Origin: an uncultured Dorea sp.
GTDB lineage: Bacteria > Bacillota > Clostridia > Lachnospirales > Lachnospiraceae
Length of the DNA: 10,346 nucleotides
Direction: 5' to 3'
Assembly: GCA_910579335.1 (NCBI GenBank)
Contig: CAJTUQ010000094.1
Span: 1-10,346, forward strand
Positions 5,890 to 10,346 of the stretch are shown here, one piece after another (the first letter of the stretch is position 1; each line of letters starts with the position of its first letter). The translations under genes were made by a program, and so were the position numbers. The notes beneath the pieces were generated by a model, which did not search any database, was not told the origin of the DNA, and saw only the letters and a program-made list of their open reading frames with translations.

Positions 5890-7518
5890 ATGGGGAAACC
5901 GGACATTGAAGGCATCTCGCTGCGGGTGGAGAACATCTGGCGTGCTGCAGGATTGCGGACGATGCAGGATATTGTGCGCAGAATTAAGAAGGAAAGCAGG
6001 ATTACTTCTACAGCGGACTATCAGCTAAACCGCCTGCTGGCGCTTGGGATGTCAACACAAGAGGCGGAACGGACCATAAAGGAAGCGCTCAACGCCACTT
6101 ATCCGGAAATGTTTGAACTGTATGATGAGGTGGCAAACTGGCAGTATGTGCGCAACAGAGACGTATATGAGCAGGTGAACGGGAAATTCATTCCTCCGGA
6201 AGAGAATGAATGGCTGCAAAAGATGTCGGGAGCGGTGAAGCGTCAGACAAAAGATGAGCTTGTGAATCTGGCGCAGTCCTACGGATTTTCCGTTGTGATT
6301 GGCAGCAGGAGGGTATTTACTCCCTTTTCCACGTATTATCATCAGTATGTCGATGCGGCAGTCATGGATATTATAAGCGGTTCCTTTGACTACAATACGG
6401 TCATACGGCGGGCGGTGAAACAGATGACGGACAGCGGGCTCAGGACGGTGGATTACGCTACTGGAAGGAGCAGCCGGGTGGATGTGGCGGTAAGAAGGTC
6501 TGTTATGACGGGAGTTTCCCAGATATCAGAAAAGATCAACGAGAGGACTGCAAAGGAGCTGGGAACGGATTACTTTGAAGTAGATTGGCATGCCCATGCA
6601 CGTCCTTCCCATCGGGAATGGCAGGGGAAGGTATACAGCAAGGATGAGCTGGAAACGGTCTGCGGGTTGCATACAGTCACAGGCCTGTGCGGGGCGAACT
6701 GCCGCCATAGCTACTATGCGTTTGTTCCGGGAGCGTCAAAGCGGATATACCCGGATGAATGGCTAAAGGAGCAGAACCGTAAGGAGGCGGAGACAAAGAC
6801 ATGGCAGGGGAAGGAGTATGACGCCTATGAGCGAACTCAAAAGCAGAGGCAGATGGAAACGACCATGCGCGCACAGCGTGAAAAGGTGCAGCTCTTAAAA
6901 GATTCCGGGGCAAGCAAAGACGAAGTCATGTTGGCGAGATGCAAATACCAGGCGCAGTTGAATGAGTATTCCCGGTATTGCAAGAAGATGAATCTGCCGG
7001 AGCAGAGACAGCGGATTTATTATGATATGAGGGGGAGAGTGGCGCCATACATGAAAACAAAATCATTTACGCGTCCTCAAGATGGTGCTATAATTAAATC
7101 AAGTAAAATGTATCGTAAAAAGAATACAGATAAGATTGAACCAATGCCGAAGAGACAGTTGCAAAAAATTGTAAAAGGATTCAGGAAAAAAGGTGGCATT
7201 ATACAAATGGATGAGGCCACTGATGCGTATCTGGATTATAAAAAAGCGGAAGCTATTACATACGATGCACAAACAATTCTGTTAAGAAAAAGACCAGGGC
7301 GTGCTGCTGTTTTTGAGGAGTTGATACATGCTACTCAGTATCGTCAAGGAAAGAATGATGGAACTGAGAGAAACCGCTTGATATGTGAGATTGAGGCACA
7401 GAAAAAACTTTTGAAATATCAAAAAGCTTATCGTCTTACAAAACGGGAAATACTACAGACGGAAAATGCCTTGAAAAAATATCAGCATGCACTAAAAGAA
7501 TATGATGAGGGGCGGTGA
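5890..7518 (+). CDS. Phage minor capsid protein (MuF-like, Phage_min_cap2) with a C-terminal toxin-like domain
   Basis: Residues 1 to about 385 match the phage minor capsid protein 2/MuF-like group: a helical N-terminus (ADYQLNRLLALGMSTQEAE), then DVAVRRSVMTGVSQISEK, then the conserved WHAHARPSHREWQGKVYS (H234, H236) and CGLHTVTGLCGANCRHSYY (C267, C271, H273). The protein is carried in the head with the DNA. ATG 5890 follows TGGAGTGA. From about residue 387 the DNA becomes AT-rich and the protein changes to an extra domain of about 155 residues: KSSKMYRKKN, then AAVFEELIHATQYRQGK (E476, E477, H480, Q483), then a helical tail with EIEAQKKLL. Such C-terminal additions in MuF proteins are known effector or toxin domains; the EELIHATQ motif suggests a catalytic or zincin-like centre, but I cannot name the family with certainty. 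Confidence 0.9.
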   Translation: MGKPDIEGISLRVENIWRAAGLRTMQDIVRRIKKESRITSTADYQLNRLLALGMSTQEAERTIKEALNATYPEMFELYDEVANWQYVRNRDVYEQVNGKFIPPEENEWLQKMSGAVKRQTKDELVNLAQSYGFSVVIGSRRVFTPFSTYYHQYVDAAVMDIISGSFDYNTVIRRAVKQMTDSGLRTVDYATGRSSRVDVAVRRSVMTGVSQISEKINERTAKELGTDYFEVDWHAHARPSHREWQGKVYSKDELETVCGLHTVTGLCGANCRHSYYAFVPGASKRIYPDEWLKEQNRKEAETKTWQGKEYDAYERTQKQRQMETTMRAQREKVQLLKDSGASKDEVMLARCKYQAQLNEYSRYCKKMNLPEQRQRIYYDMRGRVAPYMKTKSFTRPQDGAIIKSSKMYRKKNTDKIEPMPKRQLQKIVKGFRKKGGIIQMDEATDAYLDYKKAEAITYDAQTILLRKRPGRAAVFEELIHATQYRQGKNDGTERNRLICEIEAQKKLLKYQKAYRLTKREILQTENALKKYQHALKEYDEGR

Positions 7519-7751
7519 GGAATTTGAATTATAAAATTATCAATATTTTCCCTATAGGCAATAATTGTTCAGTAACGATTGAAGGTTCAGTAACGGGATT
7601 GAAAAATGGCATGACCGTATATGATGATGAGAATATAGCTCATCAAGTATTGTCTGTTGCGATGGTGAACGAGCGTGAAAAAAACAGTATTGGAGAAACG
7701 ACTACAGTTTTAATTAAAGGGTTGATAAATTCAGAGAATATTCATGTATAA
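7515..7751 (+). CDS. Stand-alone EF-Tu domain-2-like beta-barrel protein, candidate immunity protein
   Basis: This 78-residue protein starts at GTG 7515, overlapping the minor capsid stop as GTGA (TTG 7524 is an alternative start). Its whole length aligns by eye with domain 2 of EF-Tu: YKIINIFPIGNNCSVTIEGSV matches the strand pair around EDVFSITGRGTVVTGRV; LKNGMTVYDD matches IKVGDEVEI; and IGETTTVLIKGLINSENI matches AGENVGVLLRGIKREEI. No GTPase domain is present, so it cannot be an elongation factor. It shares the AT-rich composition of the preceding toxin-like domain and ends in a terminator, so the two form one cassette. A role as immunity protein or decoy against the toxin-like domain is inference from position; the barrel resemblance is seen directly. 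Confidence 0.7.
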   Translation: MRNLNYKIINIFPIGNNCSVTIEGSVTGLKNGMTVYDDENIAHQVLSVAMVNEREKNSIGETTTVLIKGLINSENIHV

Positions 7752-7785
7752 ATACCACCCATTCTTCGGAGTGAGTGGTATTTTT
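7750..7785 (+). terminator. Strong UUCG-capped intrinsic terminator inside the head operon
   Basis: AAATACCAC at 7750-7758 pairs perfectly with GTGGTATTT at 7775-7783. The stem continues inward (CCATTC with GAGTGA; one mismatch, one G-U) to a C-TTCG-G tetraloop at 7765-7768, and a T run follows. It overlaps the stop codon of the EF-Tu-like gene and lies between head genes, where a terminator would cut off scaffold and capsid expression unless read through. Confidence 0.88.
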
Positions 7786-7842
7786 ATACCCATCTTTAAG
7801 GAGGTGAATACTTTCGTAGCTGTCCATGAAACAGCATACAAA

Positions 7843-7871
7843 AGCATTGCGGTTGCGCAGTGCTATTTTTT
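7843..7871 (+). terminator. Second terminator-like hairpin in the leader
   Basis: AGCATTGCG pairs with CGCAGTGCT (nine pairs, one G-U) around GTTG, followed by ATTTTTT. It stands 58 bases after the UUCG terminator and 118 bases before the scaffold start, so it could be an attenuator within the leader. Confidence 0.65.
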
Positions 7872-7887
7872 CGCCCAAAAAGGTTAT

Positions 7888-7934
7888 GGCGCTTAAACTG
7901 TTCCTAAAGTATGCCCGGCAAGGCGTTTAAACTG
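7888..7934 (+). repeat. Direct repeat GGCGYTTAAACTG in the leader
   Basis: GGCGCTTAAACTG at 7888-7900 and GGCGTTTAAACTG at 7922-7934 differ at one base and start 34 bases apart. Either a duplicated protein- or RNA-binding element or a relic of local duplication. Confidence 0.5.
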
Positions 7935-7989
7935 CATAAGCCACCGGAAGACACCGGCTATAAAAACGCAGGCGGAAAGGAGAAGAAAC

Positions 7990-8628
7990 ATGGAATTAAG
8001 AGAAGCTTTAGGAGAAGAACTGTTTTCAAAGGTGTAGGCAAAACTGACGGAGGTTAACGGGGCGGATGACAGGAAGGACAACCCCGTCCGGTACGTGGAT
8101 TTGTCGGAAGGCAGTTATGTGGGGAGGGAAAAATACACCCGCATGCAGACGGAATCGGCAGGGTACAAAAAGCAGCTGGAAGACGCGAATGAACTTATCA
8201 GGTCTTATAATGACGTGAAGGATAAGGACATCGAAGGATTCAAGCAATCCGTAAAGGATTGGGAAACGAAGTATGCCGAGGACACCAAGACGCTCCAGGA
8301 AAAGCTGGCAGCCCAGGAGAGAGCTTTTGCTGCGGAAAGATATCTGGATGGACAGAGAATCAAGTCACCGCTGTCAAGGAAGGCGATTCTGAGTGAATTT
8401 CTGTCGCAGGATATGGAATTTAAGGATGGGAAGTTCATCGGGGCGGATGAGTACATGAAAGGCGTTCGTGAGCAGTACCCGGAAGAGTTCCATACGGGCA
8501 AAAGAGAGGAAACGGGAAAGAAAATTTTTGTGCGGGGGACAAGTGGCACGTACAAACCGACCGCTAAGTCGGAAGAAGAGGCTTATCTTAAAAAGAAGTA
8601 TGGAAACAACAAGTATTCAAATCAGTAA
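7990..8628 (+). pseudogene. Phage scaffold protein (GP20-like) interrupted by an in-frame TAG
   Basis: The scaffold protein lines the inside of the prohead and guides capsid assembly. Translation from ATG 7990, seven bases after AAAGGAG, gives MELREALGEELFSKV, then TAG at 8035-8037, then in the same frame AKLTEVNGADDRKDNPVRYVDLSEGSYVGREKY and a long coiled coil (about residues 50-120: YKKQLEDANELIRSYNDVKDKDIEGFKQ), ending with ADEYMKGVREQYPEEF. The parts on both sides of the TAG read as one protein of 212 residues of the Phage_GP20 type, so a single change, probably CAG to TAG, broke it. Restart at GTG 8095 or ATG 8143 lacks a good ribosome binding site. TAG is a normal stop elsewhere in the window, so general recoding is unlikely. 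The defect, if real, would impair head assembly. Confidence 0.8.
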
Positions 8629-8643
8629 AGGAGATGAAAAACT

Positions 8644-9513
8644 ATGGAATATGGTGGATACAACGTAAATGAAAAATACAGCCCGATTATTGCGCCGAAT
8701 TTTTATTTTGATGCAGTATTTCAACCGGGGCTTACCTACAGCGATCAGTTTCAGGGAGATGCGACAGGGGCGGGCTCAGTAAAAGTGTTCCGTCTGGCGG
8801 CAAAATCCGCAAAGGATCCGAAGCCGCCGGCATCTGATTTTGAGCATGGCAAGGCGAACAACGAATTGATTCCGATTCAGTTAAATAACCTGCAGCAGGA
8901 ATCCACGAAGATTTATAACGTGCAGGCGGAGGCGGTTCCATATGCTGCTGCGGATGCGCATCTGTCCCAGTCCACGCTTGTATGCCGGGAAGGGTGGCAG
9001 CTGTCGGGACTTGCCTGTCTCGTCCATGAAGGCACTGCAATGGCGGATACGGCCGCAATCACGAAAGATAATATCATCAATAAGGTGATTGCAGGAAGAA
9101 AGGCTATCCGCAAGCAAAAAGCGGCGGCGAACGTTGTCATGGCATCTGTGGAAACCTACAGCACCATGCTGGAGGTGGCCGGCGACAAGTTTATTCCCGT
9201 GAAGAATGACGAGATTATCCGTACCGGGCAGATGGGTTACTACTTAGGCATGCTCTGGGTGGAGTGCAACATGCTTGATTTGTCTACGGCGGCGAAGTAT
9301 TACGATTATACGGGCACCCTTCAGACGGAGGATTTGTCTAAAGTAGAGTACATTATGTACGACTGGAGAGGGCTTCACATCGTAGATCTTCTTGACATGG
9401 CAAGGCTTAAGGATTCCGAGAACTTTAACGGAACGCTGGCGCAGGTGGAGATTTGCTCCGGATACCGTCTTGGCGATGCCAACTATGCAGTTGTAAAAAA
9501 ACAGGCAGCTTAG
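8644..9513 (+). CDS. Major capsid protein
   Basis: This 289-residue protein forms the icosahedral shell. ATG 8644 lies ten bases after AAAGGAG, which itself overlaps the scaffold stop. The order scaffold-capsid-connector, the length, and the pattern of an extended N-terminus (YSPIIAPNFYFDAVFQPGLTY), a central alpha/beta part (TAAITKDNIINKVIAGRKAIRKQKAAANVVMAS) and late strands (VEYIMYDWRGLHIVDLLDM) fit the HK97-type capsid proteins of Firmicute siphophages. It ends VVKKQAA with TAG at 9511-9513. Just before the stop, the two lysine codons form an A_AAA_AAA heptamer, and the -1 frame continues into a 95-residue domain. The shorter form described here would be the main product; a longer form of 381 residues is likely. 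Confidence 0.9.
   Translation: MEYGGYNVNEKYSPIIAPNFYFDAVFQPGLTYSDQFQGDATGAGSVKVFRLAAKSAKDPKPPASDFEHGKANNELIPIQLNNLQQESTKIYNVQAEAVPYAAADAHLSQSTLVCREGWQLSGLACLVHEGTAMADTAAITKDNIINKVIAGRKAIRKQKAAANVVMASVETYSTMLEVAGDKFIPVKNDEIIRTGQMGYYLGMLWVECNMLDLSTAAKYYDYTGTLQTEDLSKVEYIMYDWRGLHIVDLLDMARLKDSENFNGTLAQVEICSGYRLGDANYAVVKKQAA
9495..9501 (+). promoter_or_regulatory. A_AAA_AAA slippery heptamer for -1 frameshifting
   Basis: Seven A residues lie in the phase X_XXY_YYZ relative to the capsid frame (GTA AAA AAA CAG), nine bases before its TAG stop. Sliding back one base keeps both lysine tRNAs paired and continues with ACA GGC AGC TTA. Transcriptional slippage on the same run is an alternative mechanism. 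Confidence 0.7.
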
Positions 9514-9788
9514 TCAATCTGACTGTTACCTCGGTAGCGGGTAATACGAGCGGCTCTGCGAAAATAACCGTAGAGCCGATTTTGACAAGCGGTAACAGCT
9601 ACAAATACAAAACTGCGGCAAATCCGGTAATGCCGGAATACGGGGTCCTGTGCCGGAATGGATATACCAATTGGGACGGAATAAGCGAGATTACGGTGCC
9701 GGAAGGACAGAAGCTGCTGATTGCAGAAGTTGATAAAAGCGGCAGGTGCGCAGGCGCAGGCATAGCGGAGGCCATTGCAGAAGGATAG
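9501..9788 (+). CDS. C-terminal Ig-like/decoration extension of the capsid protein, expressed by -1 frameshift
   Basis: After the -1 shift the protein reads TGSLVNLTVTSVAGNTSGSA, then KITVEPILTSGNSYKYKTAANPV, an NGYTNWDGISEITVPEGQ segment and LLIAEVDKSGRCAGAG, ending with TAG at 9786-9788. Alternating hydrophobic strands and the TSGNSYKY and TxWDGxSEI segments resemble surface domains that many related phages carry fused to the capsid C-terminus. This frame has no ATG, GTG or TTG start with a ribosome binding site near the domain boundary (TTG 9453 lies inside the capsid gene with poor spacing), so expression as a capsid fusion is the best reading. Joined to 286 capsid residues it gives 381. 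Alternatives are a one-base indel in the A run or a sequencing error. Confidence 0.75.
   Translation, partial: TGSLVNLTVTSVAGNTSGSAKITVEPILTSGNSYKYKTAANPVMPEYGVLCRNGYTNWDGISEITVPEGQKLLIAEVDKSGRCAGAGIAEAIAEG
9551..9578 (+). other. Hairpin downstream of the slippery site
   Basis: CGGCTCTGCG at 9551-9560 pairs with CGTAGAGCCG at 9569-9578 (ten pairs, one G-U) around AAAATAAC. It begins 49 bases after the heptamer, farther than the usual 5-9 bases for a frameshift stimulator, so its part in frameshifting is uncertain. A weaker stem, GTTACC/GGTAAT, lies closer at 9525-9545. Confidence 0.5.
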
Positions 9789-9801
9789 GAGGCAGTGTCT
9801 T

Positions 9802-10200
9802 ATGACAGAATATGTAGATTATGAATATTACCAGAAAAGCGCCCACGGGAAAACGGTGCCGGAGGATGAGTTTCTTAAGTCCGCATTAAAGGCAAGTGTT
9901 TTTATCAAATGCATTACGCACGGACAGGTATCCGATTCATTTGAAACGGACTATCCGCAGTTTGCGGATGAAATTAAGCTGGCGGCATGTGCAGCGGCGG
10001 AAGTGTTCTATGCGGCTGATAAACGGCGGCAGGAGCATGACGGCAGGGAGGTGCAGGCTGAGAACAATGACGGGTATTCTGTGACTTACGCAGATGTTCA
10101 GCAATCCGGTGTTTCTTTGGGGGAACAAATGGCGCTTCAGGCAGTCCGGCCGTACCTGATAGATACGGGGCTTATGTACTGTGGGGTGATGCCGGGATGA
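9802..10200 (+). CDS. Phage head-tail connector (gp6/gp15-like adaptor)
   Basis: This 132-residue protein starts at ATG 9802, nine bases after AGGAGG, which overlaps the preceding stop. It begins MTEYVDYEYYQKSAHGKTVPEDEF, followed by helical segments (LKSALKASVFIKCITHGQ; QFADEIKLAACAAAEVFYAADKRR), the family's NNDGYSVTYADVQ turn, and the end LQAVRPYLIDTGLMYCGVMPG. That pattern is usual for the small helical adaptor proteins that dock under the portal and join head to tail. Position right after the capsid gene agrees. It overlaps the next gene by 4 bases (ATGA), so the two are probably translated together. Confidence 0.88.
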   Translation: MTEYVDYEYYQKSAHGKTVPEDEFLKSALKASVFIKCITHGQVSDSFETDYPQFADEIKLAACAAAEVFYAADKRRQEHDGREVQAENNDGYSVTYADVQQSGVSLGEQMALQAVRPYLIDTGLMYCGVMPG

Positions 10201-10346
10201 TTACCAATGCCGATATCACCATTTTCAACAAGCGGCGTACGGATAAAGATACGGGCCGTCCGGTATACTTTCGCACATGGATACGGGGCGTGAGCTTTTA
10301 TACAGACCAAAAAGTAAAGGTGACGGAAGAAGCAGGGGTGATATCT
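10197..10346 (+). CDS. Start of a phage head-closure/minor structural protein (DUF6751-like), partial
   Basis: ATG 10197 overlaps the connector stop as ATGA, with GGGGTGAT about 5 bases upstream. The fifty visible residues begin MITNADITIFNKRRTDKDTG and continue RPVYFRTWIRGVSFYTDQKVKV. The MITNADIT start, followed by a strand with W and G and then a QKVKVTEEAG segment, resembles small proteins that follow the connector in related phages and are annotated as DUF6751. The open frame runs off the window end. A role in head completion or the neck is inferred from position. Confidence 0.7.
   Translation, partial: MITNADITIFNKRRTDKDTGRPVYFRTWIRGVSFYTDQKVKVTEEAGVIS

Larger units (their letters stand above)
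7786..7989 (+). other. Structured non-coding leader before the scaffold gene
   Basis: No plausible gene occupies these 204 bases. They begin with a perfect anti-16S match, TAAGGAGGTGA at 7797-7807, that has no usable start codon after it. GCATAC (7834-7839) can pair with GTATGC (7909-7914), closing a loop that contains the terminator-like hairpin at 7843-7871, and CGCC/GGCG near 7872-7891 can pair within it. A 13-base direct repeat follows, then CCGG half-sites near 7944-7957. The ribosome binding site AAAGGAG of the scaffold gene is at 7976-7982. It may be a regulatory leader RNA, or the remains of a lost gene plus spacer. I do not recognise a named riboswitch class. Confidence 0.45.

Noticed and set aside
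7804..7896. 30-codon frame from GTG inside the perfect Shine-Dalgarno at 7797-7807
   Set aside because: The start codon is part of the Shine-Dalgarno sequence itself, so it could not be used with it; no other start is available in that frame.
7940..7960. Stretch resembling a cobalamin-riboswitch B12 box (AGCC..CGGAAGAC..CGGC)
   Set aside because: The other conserved cobalamin-riboswitch elements are not seen and a vitamin switch before a phage scaffold gene makes no sense, so the likeness is probably chance.
7911..8057. 48-residue open frame starting MPGKAFKLHK across the scaffold leader and start
   Set aside because: It has no ribosome binding site, overlaps the scaffold start out of frame, and becomes low-complexity basic sequence; more likely part of the non-coding leader.
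7990..8628. Phage-wide TAG-to-glutamine recoding as explanation of the scaffold amber codon
   Set aside because: TAG ends hicA, the membrane-protein gene, the capsid protein and its frameshift extension at sensible places, so TAG appears to be a normal stop here.
8732..9140. Several minus-strand open frames opposite the capsid gene
   Set aside because: Three different frames overlap each other and the capsid gene, with proline/serine/arginine-rich translations typical of antisense shadows.

Overview
The window is the packaging and head-assembly part of a tailed-phage genome, most likely a prophage in a Firmicute of the Clostridia (Lachnospiraceae-like). This rests on purine-rich AGGAGG-type ribosome binding sites, TTG and GTG starts, near-consensus sigma-A promoters, and a terminase/portal/MuF-like minor capsid/GP20-like scaffold/capsid order typical of A118/SPP1/PBSX-type Firmicute siphophages. 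The host assignment is inference.

Left part (1-2250), accessory and AT-rich: the last codons of an upstream gene, a very AT-rich multi-pass membrane protein (48-641), and a 250-base spacer (642-894) holding an operator-like dyad and a perfect sigma-A promoter with 11-bp-spaced TACGTATAAT iterons. This promoter drives a hicA-hicB toxin-antitoxin pair (895-1544) closed by a terminator. The next spacer (1587-1718) holds a second perfect sigma-A promoter with a 12-bp palindrome between -35 and -10, driving a 38-residue basic/hydrophobic peptide. A 55-residue membrane peptide and an overlapping 66-residue ribbon-helix-helix-like protein follow, ending at an intrinsic terminator.

Middle part (2316-7751): terminase small and large subunits, portal and minor capsid protein run as a tightly packed, partly overlapping operon. 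The minor capsid gene changes composition sharply near 7040. From there it encodes an extra C-terminal domain with an EELIHATQ motif, resembling a phage-carried toxin domain. A 78-residue protein overlaps its end by 4 bases and reads as a stand-alone EF-Tu domain-2-like beta barrel, a candidate immunity protein. A strong UUCG-capped terminator closes this cassette inside the late operon.

Right part (7786-10346): a 204-base non-coding leader with several paired elements, a GP20-like scaffold gene interrupted by an in-frame TAG at codon 16, and the major capsid gene. The capsid stop is preceded by an A_AAA_AAA slippery run; a -1 shift there joins it to a 95-residue Ig-like/decoration domain. 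A head-tail connector and the start of a further head/tail gene overlap by ATGA.

The late genes package DNA (TerS/TerL through the portal) and build the head (scaffold, capsid, minor capsid, connector). HicAB and the MuF-tail/EF-Tu-like pair look like cargo conflict modules. No integrase, lysis genes, tRNA, CRISPR or attachment site is visible.
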